Origin: an uncultured Deferribacteres bacterium | GTDB taxonomy: Bacteria > Zhuqueibacterota > JdFR-76 > DREG01 | Assembly (NCBI GenBank): GCA_913009825.1 | Contig: CAJVYQ010000007.1 | Coordinates: 51,833 to 115,832 of the forward strand | Direction: 5' to 3' | Length of the DNA stretch: 64,000 nucleotides | Part shown: piece by piece, positions 1-7,975 of the stretch | Numbering within the stretch: the first letter of the stretch is position 1 | Layout: every line of letters starts with the position of its first letter | The notes under the pieces: model-generated | What the model saw: the letters and a program-made list of their open reading frames with translations, nothing else | What the model was told of the DNA's origin: nothing | The model's database searches: none | Position numbers and translations under genes: made by a program

Positions 1-1
1 C

Positions 2-568
2 AAAGTTTTTCATTTTGAAGCCTATTTAAAAGAAGTGCATTTTCGCTACTTGAGTAACCTGTTATTGGTTATGGCATTGCTCTGGTTTTACTTCACCTTC
101 TCGGAATATTTAACCGGCTATTTTGGCCACGAACCGTATGAGATGAAAGTGTTTTTTTACAAATTTACCGGCAAATATGCGCCGCTTTACTGGGGAATGG
201 TATTCTGTAATTTCATTCTGCCGGTAATTATATTAAGCAATAAAAAAACAAAGAAGATTCCTGGAATTTTAATTGCCTCTATCGGTATAACAATCGGTAT
301 GTGGTTAGAACGTTTGATTATTGTAGTGCCTTCACTGGCGAATACCAGGCTGCCTTATCCGACCGGAATCTATATTCCTTCACTTACGGAATGGAGTCTA
401 TTTATCGGTGCGGTTGGGATGTTTATGCTCGGTTTTGTTTTATTCTCACGGTTTTTTCCTTTAATCTCTGTTTGGGAAATTAAAGAGGGACGGGAAACCA
501 GTGTGAGAGAAGTTTCTGAGCGGTTGAAATCGTACCAGCCGGATCAAAGTTTAACAGAAACCGATTAA
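2..568 (+). CDS. NrfD/ActC-type membrane subunit, C-terminal part
   Basis: The reading frame is open to the left edge of the window, so this is the 3' end (about 188 codons) of a larger gene; the GTG at 35 is internal. Four hydrophobic segments are visible, and the stretch FTFSEYLTGYFGHEPYEM, with the order of helices after it, resembles the NrfD/PsrC fold of ActC or ActF in alternative complex III and of polysulfide reductase. Such subunits sit in the inner membrane and oxidise or reduce quinol. The genes downstream encode c-type cytochromes, which fits an electron-transfer complex. ActC, ActF and NrfD cannot be told apart from this fragment. Confidence 0.75.
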   Translation, partial: KVFHFEAYLKEVHFRYLSNLLLVMALLWFYFTFSEYLTGYFGHEPYEMKVFFYKFTGKYAPLYWGMVFCNFILPVIILSNKKTKKIPGILIASIGITIGMWLERLIIVVPSLANTRLPYPTGIYIPSLTEWSLFIGAVGMFMLGFVLFSRFFPLISVWEIKEGRETSVREVSERLKSYQPDQSLTETD

Positions 569-905
569 TATGCAGTTTAATTAAAACCTAAACCGGGCGA
601 TTCTTCTGTCATTCCGCCTGCCCGACGAATTGTCCACCTGTGCGGACAGGCAGGAGGGGAGGGATCTTTTTAATTTTTAACATCAACCTGAATTGAGCGA
701 TTGTAGGGCGATTCGCTGAATCGCCGGCCGTATTTGTATTAAAAATGAAAATCCGTTTAGTAAAAAAAACAAGGTCAAAAACAAGAGAATCGCTCAATTC
801 AGGATCAAAATAACAAGATTCCTGCTGAATGACATTTCACTTAATCGGTGATAGTCTGAGGTTCATAATCGCTCGATCAAGGTAAAATAAAACTTAGGAA
901 TTTAT
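569..905. repeat. intergenic gap with two palindromic elements
   Basis: No gene is seen. Positions 591-680 (AACCGGGCGATTCTTCTGTC to a GGATCTTTTTAATTTTT end) recur in reverse orientation at about 10803-10873. Positions 688-803 are a complete family A element (see the copy at 47482). A lone family A end, AATCGCTCGATCAAGG, lies at 867-882, 24 bp before the next start codon. Confidence 0.7.
688..803 (+). repeat. family A palindromic element, copy 1
   Basis: A 116-bp element with perfect 16-bp terminal inverted repeats, CCTGAATTGAGCGATT on the left and its complement on the right. Just inside the left end is a second palindrome, GGCGATTCGCTGAATCGCC. The inner sequence (AAAAATGAAAATCCGTTTAG) is shared with the copies at 25458 and 47482 and, reversed, at 37828. 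It has the form of a non-autonomous MITE-like element. Confidence 0.8.
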
Positions 906-1139
906 ATGAACGATAAACCGGTCTTATTTCTACAAATTGTGTCACTCATTTTTATCTGGCTCCTTTTTATTGGCATCGGTATCTGGATAGTCAATTTACT
1001 AAGGTTGTCTATGCTGTTGCATGATGCACCTTCGGCTTCGATTGGTATCAGCATTGTAGCGATCCCGGTATTTTTTACTCTCGCAAGCATATTAACTTAT
1101 GTCTTTCTTGGCTTGCGTAAACATCGCGATCAGGAGTAA
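906..1139 (+). CDS. small two-helix membrane protein of cytochrome operon
   Basis: A 77-residue protein with two hydrophobic segments (about residues 7-30 and 47-68) and a short basic tail (LRKHRDQE). The ATG is the first codon after the intergenic repeats, and the stop codon TAA overlaps the ATG of the tetraheme cytochrome gene by one base, so the two are translationally coupled. No family motif is recognised. By position it may be a small accessory or anchor subunit of the electron-transfer complex, comparable in size to small oxidase subunits; this role is inference. Confidence 0.7.
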   Translation: MNDKPVLFLQIVSLIFIWLLFIGIGIWIVNLLRLSMLLHDAPSASIGISIVAIPVFFTLASILTYVFLGLRKHRDQE

Positions 1140-2344
1140 TGCCGATGAATCTCAGCAAAACTTTGATTTTTTTAACCTTAGTTATTTGTGTTTGCCCTGG
1201 CGGGGAAAATACATTATTTGCACAAGAAACTTTGCCTGGCTATAACCCGCAAAAGGGACAAAAACTTTTTGCTGCGAAAGGTTGTATCAACTGCCATTCG
1301 GTTTATGGATTTGGCGGGAAAATTGGCTCTGACCTTGGACGGTCTCTGGCCAATAAAGAAGCGTTGGATATCATAGCCGTCATGTGGAACCATTCCAATG
1401 AGATGAGCAAAGCCTTAGAACGCGGGCAATCTGTACCCCAGTTGGCGCCACCGGAAATGGCTGCCATACTATCATTTTTTTATTATCTGAATTATTTCGG
1501 CACTCCCGGTTCTGCCGGGCAAGGCGCACTTATCTTTCAGAACAAAGGCTGTTCTGCCTGCCATTCTGTTGATCAAAACAATAAAACGAACTCTCCGAAT
1601 TTGTTTAATGAACCATTCAGCTCACCATTACAATTGGGACAGGCGCTCTGGAATCACGGCGGAAAGATGATGGCAAGAATTCGTTCACAGGGAATTCGAG
1701 TTCCCACTTTATCCGGTAGTGAGATAACAGATATATTTGCTTTTCTGCGCGGAAGAAATCCGGTTCTATTCTACAAACCACAGGAGGCCATCCCCGGTGA
1801 TTACAAAACAGGCGCAAGGTTGATCAGAGAAAAACAGTGCCTCCGCTGCCATTCTATGGGTGGAAAAGGCGGTAAGATGGCTCCTGATTTCACTCAAATC
1901 AACCTTCACCGTAATGCCGTAGAAATTGTAGCCATGATGTTGAACCATGCTCCCCGGATGTGGCGGAAAATGAAAGAAAATTCTATAGCCTCACCAACGT
2001 TTACGGGCACCAATCTGGCAGATTTGGTAGCGTACTTATATTTTTCAAATTTTCGCATCCCAACCGGCAATGCTGTAAAAGGCGAAAAGTTGTTTCAAGA
2101 AAAACAATGCAATAAATGTCACTCATTACAATTGTCTACTAAAAGGATTGGTCCGAACCTGGCGATAGTACAAGGGCTGGATGAAATGATCAACATTTCT
2201 TCAGCCATGTGGAATCATAATATCAACATGCTGGAGCAGATGCAGCGGCAAAATATTCCTTTTCCGCGATTTAACGGTGAAGAATTAAAGAACTTGTTGA
2301 CATTTATTCGATCTGTGCGCGAGAAAGAACATGAAGAGAAATAA
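1139..2344 (+). CDS. exported tetraheme c-type cytochrome with four repeats
   Basis: 401 residues. Residues 1-29 look like a Sec signal peptide ending FAQ. Four CxxCH haem-binding motifs lie at about residues 49, 138, 234 and 324. Each begins a repeat of about 90 residues, and each repeat carries a second motif, (M/L)(W/L)NHxxxM, 29-35 residues after the CxxCH; its Met or His is a likely distal haem ligand. The repeats resemble class I cytochrome c domains (GxxLFxxKxCxxCHS start). The protein probably carries electrons in the periplasm between the NrfD-type subunit and the octaheme lipoprotein encoded next, whose ORF overlaps this one or follows it by one base. Confidence 0.85.
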   Translation: MPMNLSKTLIFLTLVICVCPGGENTLFAQETLPGYNPQKGQKLFAAKGCINCHSVYGFGGKIGSDLGRSLANKEALDIIAVMWNHSNEMSKALERGQSVPQLAPPEMAAILSFFYYLNYFGTPGSAGQGALIFQNKGCSACHSVDQNNKTNSPNLFNEPFSSPLQLGQALWNHGGKMMARIRSQGIRVPTLSGSEITDIFAFLRGRNPVLFYKPQEAIPGDYKTGARLIREKQCLRCHSMGGKGGKMAPDFTQINLHRNAVEIVAMMLNHAPRMWRKMKENSIASPTFTGTNLADLVAYLYFSNFRIPTGNAVKGEKLFQEKQCNKCHSLQLSTKRIGPNLAIVQGLDEMINISSAMWNHNINMLEQMQRQNIPFPRFNGEELKNLLTFIRSVREKEHEEK

Positions 2345-2345
2345 T

Positions 2346-4289
2346 ATGAGAACTTACCGGAACTGTTTTAATAGTTTGCTGTTGATCGTCATCCCGATTC
2401 TTTTTGTTGGCTGTTCACAGGATTGGCAAGGCTATCAGAATGAATATAATCAGATAATAGAAGAAAAAGCTCTCGATGAGAATCAACCGGTTAAAATAGG
2501 CAAAAAGGTAATCAGTTATGAAAAATTGCAGGTGGCCGATTATTGTATCTCCTGCCACGTAGGCGTAACGGCAATCAAAATGGCCGATGCTCCTCAGCCA
2601 ATTCAATCGCACCCGGGCGAGTTCCTGATAAAACACGATTGGCAGAAAATCGGTTGCACCATCTGTCACGGGGGCAATGGAGGTACCCTTTCAAAAGAAG
2701 ATGCACATGAAGGTATGTTAAAAGCGGAGATGGTGCAAACCTCCTGTTACCGGTGTCATCCGCGCAGCCGGCAGCTTCCCGGCGCCAGGCAGCTTAATCA
2801 CGGCCAAAAGTTATTCACCGATTTACAATGCAGCGGCTGCCACTTTGTCGAAGGCCTGGTTTTACCTCGCCTCGGTCCTTCTTTGAACGGTATTGGCAGC
2901 CGTATAGAAAGAAAATGGTTGCGCTACTGGTTAAAGAATCCTTCTGAAATGATGCCAAATGCCAAAATGCCTGATTTTTACCTCAATGATGACAATGCCG
3001 GCGCCGTTGCAGCTTATTTGAAGACCTTTAAGGACCAACAATTGGAGGGCGATCCGGAGCCTCGCAAAGGGGACCCTGCCGAGGGTGGCAACATACTTCG
3101 GCGGGCACGCTGCATTAGTTGTCATCCCTTCAATGGCCGCGGCGGCTTCCTGGGGCCTGATTTGGGCCGGCTCGGCAACAAAACCAATCGGAAATTTTTA
3201 TTCGCTAAAATCAAGGATCCACGGCGTTTTGAACCAAATTCTACTATGCCCCAATTTAATTTTTCCGATCAACAGATTGCCGATGTGGCAGACTATTTGA
3301 TCGACGAATATACCGATTATGATCTTGTAGATATTTTTAATGAAGACAGTTTGAAAGCCGGGAATGACTCGACTACGATTGAGAAAGGGCGCAAAATTTA
3401 CAAAGAGTTGCGCTGCGTCAACTGCCATATTCTTGATAATGGAATTGAATGGATGCGCATTGGCCCAAAATTATCTGACATTGGCGATAAACCGTTAAGT
3501 GAGTTTGATTTTGGCCATAGTCAAATTCCGGGAACAAGGGGAGCCTATATTTTTGAAAAAATAAAAAATCCGCGCGCATTTGCCACGGCAGATCATCCTC
3601 AGAAAATGCCGCTTTTTAAATTAACCAACTCAGATATTTATGATTTAACACTGCTGTTGTTGAGTTTTAATCAGAAAAAAATTTCTTCACCACTGTTTAT
3701 GGCTTTCCCGGATACATCTCTCTATAGGCCGCAGGGAGAATTCGGCAGGCTTGTTGAAAAATTCCAGTGTTTTTCCTGTCACCGTATCAACGGTCGCGGA
3801 TTTAATCTTGCCTATGATCTGTCAATTGAAGGCAGCCGGGTTTCGCGACAATGGCTGTATGATTATTTGATGGTTTCCTATTCTCTTCGCCCTATTTTGG
3901 TTGAAAGAATGCCTATATTTAATTTTACACCCCAGGAGGCAAAAACCATTACGGATCATATTATGGCAAATTACACCAGCGGTTGGATTCCTCGTCATCC
4001 CGGAGAAGAATCCTCGCCGCAACTAATTGTGCAGGGGAAACAGCTTGTTAAGGAAAAAGGGTGCCTGGCGTGTCATATCCTTGGAGATAAAGGAGGCTAT
4101 GTTGCTCCCAGTTTTACAACGGGAGCGTTGGCCGGAGATAAATTACAGGCGGAATGGATTTACCGGTGGCTGAAAGATCCGCAGAAAATTGTTCATGGTG
4201 TTCTGGAACCCAATTATGGTTTATCGGATCGGGAAGCGTTAGCAATTACAGCATATTTAATGACTTTAAACCATAAGGATTGGCGATGA
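2346..4289 (+). CDS. octaheme c-type cytochrome lipoprotein
   Basis: About 647 residues from the ATG at 2346; a second in-frame ATG at 2331 adds five residues and overlaps the previous gene. The N-terminus is a lipoprotein signal ending in the lipobox FVGC. Eight CxxCH motifs lie at about residues 67, 104, 134, 162, 256, 357, 475 and 573. The later haem domains each carry an MPxF(x)n segment (MPDF, MPQF, MPLF, MPIF) whose Met can be the sixth haem ligand. The layout suggests a compact multihaem N-terminal block followed by a string of class I-like domains. Its likely role is electron transfer at a membrane surface; the partner and direction are not evident. Confidence 0.85.
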   Translation: MRTYRNCFNSLLLIVIPILFVGCSQDWQGYQNEYNQIIEEKALDENQPVKIGKKVISYEKLQVADYCISCHVGVTAIKMADAPQPIQSHPGEFLIKHDWQKIGCTICHGGNGGTLSKEDAHEGMLKAEMVQTSCYRCHPRSRQLPGARQLNHGQKLFTDLQCSGCHFVEGLVLPRLGPSLNGIGSRIERKWLRYWLKNPSEMMPNAKMPDFYLNDDNAGAVAAYLKTFKDQQLEGDPEPRKGDPAEGGNILRRARCISCHPFNGRGGFLGPDLGRLGNKTNRKFLFAKIKDPRRFEPNSTMPQFNFSDQQIADVADYLIDEYTDYDLVDIFNEDSLKAGNDSTTIEKGRKIYKELRCVNCHILDNGIEWMRIGPKLSDIGDKPLSEFDFGHSQIPGTRGAYIFEKIKNPRAFATADHPQKMPLFKLTNSDIYDLTLLLLSFNQKKISSPLFMAFPDTSLYRPQGEFGRLVEKFQCFSCHRINGRGFNLAYDLSIEGSRVSRQWLYDYLMVSYSLRPILVERMPIFNFTPQEAKTITDHIMANYTSGWIPRHPGEESSPQLIVQGKQLVKEKGCLACHILGDKGGYVAPSFTTGALAGDKLQAEWIYRWLKDPQKIVHGVLEPNYGLSDREALAITAYLMTLNHKDWR

Positions 4290-4774
4290 GGATTTCCTCT
4301 AAATCCATTTTGGATTCTATATTGGCTTTTGGGCTGGCATTTATTATATTACAATGTGGCGGTAACTCTGTTTCGGGAAAAAAAGAAATTGCCGGCTCAT
4401 CAGCGGTTCAAACCAAAGAGGTCTTTTTCGCAGACATGTATAATAATCCTTACCGGGAGGCTCATTTATCCCGGCATCAATACCGGGGAAAACTCATTTA
4501 TGATCATTATTGTGCCGTTTGCCATGGTGAAAATGGCGATGGCAACGGCTTTAACTCTTTTAACCTGCAAGATTCCTTCGGAATTCGACCTTTCAATTTT
4601 GCCGATTCTACCGCAGCCCCCCTGCTTAAATTGGCGGAAATTAAAAGGGCCATTGAAGGAGGAGGCCGCGCGGTTGGCAAGTCACAATACATGCCGCCAT
4701 GGGGTAAGACACTGCGTGATGATGAAATAATAGTACTGATAGACTATATCCGGACTTTTATACCGATGTTGTAA
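4286..4774 (+). CDS. monoheme cytochrome c lipoprotein
   Basis: 162 residues from the ATG at 4286, chosen because it forms an ATGA overlap with the upstream stop and has AAGGA six bases ahead; a TTG at 4280 would add two residues. A hydrophobic start ends in ILQC, a plausible lipobox. One haem site, CAVCHGENGDGNG, lies at residue 76, and the YMPPWG segment near residue 134 supplies the usual Met ligand. This is the typical pattern of a small cytochrome c such as ActE or a nitrite or oxidase-linked donor. It is the last cytochrome of the operon and is tightly coupled to the octaheme gene. Confidence 0.85.
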   Translation: MRISSKSILDSILAFGLAFIILQCGGNSVSGKKEIAGSSAVQTKEVFFADMYNNPYREAHLSRHQYRGKLIYDHYCAVCHGENGDGNGFNSFNLQDSFGIRPFNFADSTAAPLLKLAEIKRAIEGGGRAVGKSQYMPPWGKTLRDDEIIVLIDYIRTFIPML

Positions 4775-4782
4775 TTGTATCG

Positions 4783-5718
4783 ATGATTCAATTCCTTAAA
4801 ATTTTATTCACATCTATTTTATTACTTCTGCTCAGCAATACGTCGGCAATTTCCCAGGTAGCTCATACCGAAGCCACAGGCAGTTATTCCGGATTATTCT
4901 TTTCCTATGAATCTTTTGAAAAGTCCGGTGGCTTTGCTGATGAAAAAAGAGGGATTTACCGGTTGGACCAGACTGTTTCCACCGCAATTCTAATTGCCAT
5001 GTATCCGGGTAAAATATTTGGCTTCGGTATAGAAGCTCCATTGATTACTCGAAACATTCGGTTCTTCCGGCAAAACAATCAAACTAAAAGTAGCGGTTAC
5101 CGGGAAATGAGTGATCTACGCTTTGTGGCGAAATATCAATTTGGCGTGTACAAAAGATACCGCTTGTTTGGTCGGGACCGGCTTTTAAATATGCTGGTGA
5201 GTCTGGTCGGGAAAATTAAATTCCCTTCTGCTTCAACGAATATTCGTGACCGAAACGGCACGGTTTTGGCCCCTTTTTTACAACCCGGCACCGGTTCCAC
5301 CGATATGACGCTTGGTTTCATCTTTCATTCGGGTACGCAGAAATATTTTCGAATTCACGGCCATTTGACGACAACGTTTTCACTTTCTCACCGGGAGTAT
5401 GTGCCGGGTAAGAGAATACATTTTACCCTCTCTTATATCCCGGTGCGAATGGGAATTAAAAATCGCTATTATCCTTTTCTTGGTTTAAAAGGATGGTGGA
5501 AGGACGAAGCCCGGATAGATAATGTCCCTCAGCCAAACACGGAAGGGCTGCATCTATACTTCTCTCCGGGCTTCCGGTCTACGTGGTGGTATCTTTCCGG
5601 ACGGCGTGTCTTTTATATGTTTCAAGCTGCCTTTCAGATTAAATTATTGGCAACCCGCCATGTAATGCCCGGCCCTGTGTTTGGCTTTTATATAGGCACA
5701 AGACTATTTTTTCGTTAA
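4783..5718 (+). CDS. exported beta-barrel-like outer membrane protein
   Basis: 311 residues with a signal peptide (residues 1-25, cleavage near AISQ). The rest shows alternating polar and hydrophobic strands rich in aromatic residues, and ends in a strand terminating with Phe-Phe-Arg (FYIGTRLFFR), as expected for an outer membrane barrel. It follows the monoheme cytochrome by eight bases and is the last gene of the cytochrome operon. A barrel next to multihaem cytochromes suggests a porin-cytochrome conduit, but nothing in the protein proves an electron-conduit role. No family name is assigned. Confidence 0.65.
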   Translation: MIQFLKILFTSILLLLLSNTSAISQVAHTEATGSYSGLFFSYESFEKSGGFADEKRGIYRLDQTVSTAILIAMYPGKIFGFGIEAPLITRNIRFFRQNNQTKSSGYREMSDLRFVAKYQFGVYKRYRLFGRDRLLNMLVSLVGKIKFPSASTNIRDRNGTVLAPFLQPGTGSTDMTLGFIFHSGTQKYFRIHGHLTTTFSLSHREYVPGKRIHFTLSYIPVRMGIKNRYYPFLGLKGWWKDEARIDNVPQPNTEGLHLYFSPGFRSTWWYLSGRRVFYMFQAAFQIKLLATRHVMPGPVFGFYIGTRLFFR

Positions 5719-5890
5719 TGAATTTCTTAATTAGTGTCTTCGTGCCTTCGTAGTAATTATTCCTCTTCACTATTAAATATTGGGTAGAGGCAAGAAATTC
5801 TTATACTGTAGTTCTTGGTTAGATTTTTACTTGCTTATTATCTACAAAGCCTACATTCAGGTGAAGCACCGGGCTAAAAAAAGAGACATT

Positions 5891-6003
5891 TGTAACACTT
5901 TAGTTCTTTGAAAATGAGTTATTTGTGATGAGAAGAAACAAGTAGAAATATCTACTTCATGTAAAAAACTGAATTATCAATTTCACAAAACTAAAATGTT
6001 ACA
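5891..6003. repeat. family B palindromic element, copy 1
   Basis: The left end TGTAACACTTTAGTTCTTTG is mirrored on the right by a sequence ending ACTAAAATGTTACA. The same ends flank segments at 22312-22583, 35497-35683 and, in degraded form, 53979-54233. Interior sequences differ between copies. Confidence 0.75.
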
Positions 6004-6276
6004 GCCATTTTAACAGGCTTGTAAAATTTTGCTCACCGTTTGGAAATGATTGTCATTTTTAGGATGCGGACAGTTCTATATTTTTCCGTCCGAATACTTT
6101 CATCGGGCATTTGCCGGCTAAAGACAGAATCCTCACTAAAAATATTGTGTGAATGAAGTTTCAAATGCAGTTGGTTTATCCGTCGATGATTGCGATTTTA
6201 CAATGGCTTCCGCCTGCTATCATCCGGTTAATATAAAATGCAGGCAAATTTCCGGCTTTTTCCACGGTTTTGTATG

Positions 6277-6309
6277 AACCTTCCGATTTTCCGGCCGGGA
6301 GGTTTTTTT
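6277..6309 (+). terminator. rho-independent terminator-like hairpin
   Basis: AACCTTCCG pairs with CGGGAGGTT (one G-T pair) around a short loop and is followed by a run of T. It lies about 75 bp before the acetyltransferase gene, so it either ends upstream transcription or acts in that gene's leader. Confidence 0.6.
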
Positions 6310-6381
6310 GTTGCTTTTTAAATTTGAACCTGCTTATTTTAAAGAAATAATTAGATCATGATCAGACAAAAAAGGAATTTT

Positions 6382-6951
6382 ATGGATTCTTCCGTTTATA
6401 TTCACCCCAGGGCGCTGGTGGAAAGCGAACATATCGGGCCGCGCACACGAGTGTGGGCTTTTGCCCATGTAATGAAAGATGCCGTCATCGGCAGCGATTG
6501 CAATATCTGCGATCATTCGTTCGTGGAAAGCATGGTTAAAATCGGCAACCGGGTGAAGATAAAAAATGGCGTGTCTGTTTGGGAGAAAGTAACCATCGAA
6601 GATGATGTGTTTTTAGGTCCCAATTGTGTTCTTACCAACGATATGAATCCCCGCGCCGCTGTTGCCAAAGGTTCAGCGGGATTTTTGCCGACCCTGATTA
6701 AAAAAGGCGTAACTGTTGGCGCCAATGCAACTATTGTGTGTGGTATTACCATCGGTGAATATGCCTTTGTTGCAGCAGGCGCCGTAGTCACTAAAAGTGT
6801 GCCGCCTTACGCTCTGATGGTTGGCGTGCCGGCAAAACAGACGGGATATATGTGTCAATGCGGTGAGAAAATTGATCTGTCCAAGCCGTGTGTCTGCGGC
6901 AGATCTTACGACTTGAAAGAAGGTGTTTGTACCTTGGTGCAGAAAGCCTGA
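6382..6951 (+). CDS. left-handed beta-helix N-acetyltransferase (WbpD/WlbB-like)
   Basis: 189 residues from the ATG at 6382, which has AAAGGA six bases upstream; the in-frame ATG at 6358 lacks this. Hexapeptide repeats run over most of the length (for example GSDCNI, GNRVKI, GVTVGA, GEYAFV), ending with the GVPAKQTGYM motif typical of sugar O/N-acetyltransferases that act on UDP-amino sugars for surface polysaccharides, as in WbpD and WlbB. The C-terminus adds a four-Cys segment (CQCGEK, PCVCGR) that could bind a metal. There are no sugar-biosynthesis neighbours, so the substrate is inferred from family only. Confidence 0.8.
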   Translation: MDSSVYIHPRALVESEHIGPRTRVWAFAHVMKDAVIGSDCNICDHSFVESMVKIGNRVKIKNGVSVWEKVTIEDDVFLGPNCVLTNDMNPRAAVAKGSAGFLPTLIKKGVTVGANATIVCGITIGEYAFVAAGAVVTKSVPPYALMVGVPAKQTGYMCQCGEKIDLSKPCVCGRSYDLKEGVCTLVQKA

Positions 6952-6978
6952 AAAATATTATGAAAAAATGAGGTTTTT

Positions 6979-7185
6979 ATGGCAAATATTACAATTCAAA
7001 TTTCCCAAGAAGAACTTTCAAATGTGTTGGATGCCTGCAACATATTACAATCTTTTCTGGGAAAAATTGTTTCTCCAAATGAACTTTATCAGGAAAAATT
7101 TTTAATCGGTTTAAAAGAAGCGGAAGCCGGCGTCCGTTCAAAAAAGTTTGTTGAGGTAAAATCTTTTGAAGAATTCATCGATTAA
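6979..7185 (+). CDS. putative antitoxin of RelE-type pair
   Basis: 68 residues with a TGAGG ribosome site ahead of the ATG. It begins with a short beta-strand (ITIQISQEEL) and continues as helices with an acidic C-terminus (VEVKSFEEFID), the usual form of small type II antitoxins. Its end overlaps the start of the toxin-like gene by 20 bp. The pairing with a RelE/ParE-like protein is the main reason for this call. Confidence 0.65.
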   Translation: MANITIQISQEELSNVLDACNILQSFLGKIVSPNELYQEKFLIGLKEAEAGVRSKKFVEVKSFEEFID

Positions 7186-7453
7186 ACGTAAAATACAGAA
7201 AACTAATCGGTTTGCCAGAGATATTAAAAAGTTGTCATCTGAGGTGCAAGAAGAAGCTTACAAAATAACAGTGAAATTATCCTTTAATATTTTCGATCCC
7301 GATTTAAGAGTTAAAAAACTAATAGGATTTGATAGAATATACAGAGTTGTGATCATGAAAGAATATCGACTGATTTTTTCTTTTGATGAAGAGAATATTT
7401 ATCTTTTACGAATTGGCCATCGGAAAGATATCTATAAAAAAATCGAAATTTAA
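7166..7453 (+). CDS. RelE/ParE-family toxin-like protein
   Basis: 95 residues from a TTG start that lies inside the antitoxin gene, with GAGG about nine bases upstream. The order helix-helix, then strands with KKLIGFDRIYRVVIMKEYRLIFSFDEE and a final LLRIGHRKDIYKK, matches the RelE/ParE fold (R-hYRVhh...YRLIF...hhhhRIGHRxDhY). Such proteins cut ribosome-bound mRNA or poison gyrase; which one is unclear here. It is likely autoregulated with the antitoxin. Confidence 0.8.
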   Translation: MKNSSIKRKIQKTNRFARDIKKLSSEVQEEAYKITVKLSFNIFDPDLRVKKLIGFDRIYRVVIMKEYRLIFSFDEENIYLLRIGHRKDIYKKIEI

Positions 7454-7462
7454 ATTCAATTT

Positions 7463-7966
7463 ATGAAAACAATCAAACAGATCACATTTATCGGTGTCTT
7501 CGCTGCACTCTATTCGGCTTTAACCATATTTTTAGCGCCGATCAGTTACAGCAATATTCAGGTGCGGGTTGCCGAAGCGCTCACGGTTCTACCCTATTTA
7601 ACGCCGCTGGCTATTCCCGCTCTGTTCATCGGTGTTTTGTTAGCCAATCTTTTTGGCGGATTCGGTCCCTGGGACATTTTCGGCGGCAGCTTTCTCACTC
7701 TAATTGCCGCCATTTTGACCTATCTGCTGCGCAAAACAAGAAAACCCTGGCTGGCTCCATTACCGCCGGTTTTGATCAATGCCTTCGGCGTCAGCGCCTA
7801 TTTGCAGTTTATGATTCAGGGGTTCGAACCGGGCTTGAAAACATACTTTTTCTTTGTGTCAACAATCGGATTGGGTGAATTGATCGCCTGCTATGTTTTG
7901 GGATATCCGCTTTTGCGCTATCTTATGAAATCGGAGGTTATTTCAAAATATTTTCATCAAAATTGA
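7463..7966 (+). CDS. queT: QueT-family transporter (queuosine precursor uptake)
   Basis: 167 residues with five or six hydrophobic segments. The motifs VRVAEALTVLPYL, IPALFIGVLLANLFGG and WDIFGGSFLTLIAA match the QueT/YoaA-like ECF substrate-binding family, which imports a queuosine precursor with an energy-coupling module. No ECF ATPase genes and no preQ1 riboswitch are seen nearby. The stop codon is followed within ten bases by the truncated regulator copy, so this gene marks one border of that insertion. Confidence 0.75.
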   Translation: MKTIKQITFIGVFAALYSALTIFLAPISYSNIQVRVAEALTVLPYLTPLAIPALFIGVLLANLFGGFGPWDIFGGSFLTLIAAILTYLLRKTRKPWLAPLPPVLINAFGVSAYLQFMIQGFEPGLKTYFFFVSTIGLGELIACYVLGYPLLRYLMKSEVISKYFHQN

Positions 7967-7975
7967 ACCGTTGCC

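Larger units (their letters stand above)
5719..6381. repeat. intergenic gap with family B element and terminator-like hairpin
   Basis: About 660 bp without a convincing gene. A GTGTCTTCGTGCCTTCGTAG stretch at about 5734-5753 resembles a repeat seen again near 44250. A family B element with inverted ends lies at about 5891-6003. The rest up to the hairpin at 6277 shows no recognisable feature. Confidence 0.6.

Noticed and set aside
7190..7462. preQ1 riboswitch ahead of queT
   Set aside because: The queT start follows the toxin gene by nine bases, leaving no room for a leader, and no preQ1 motif was seen.
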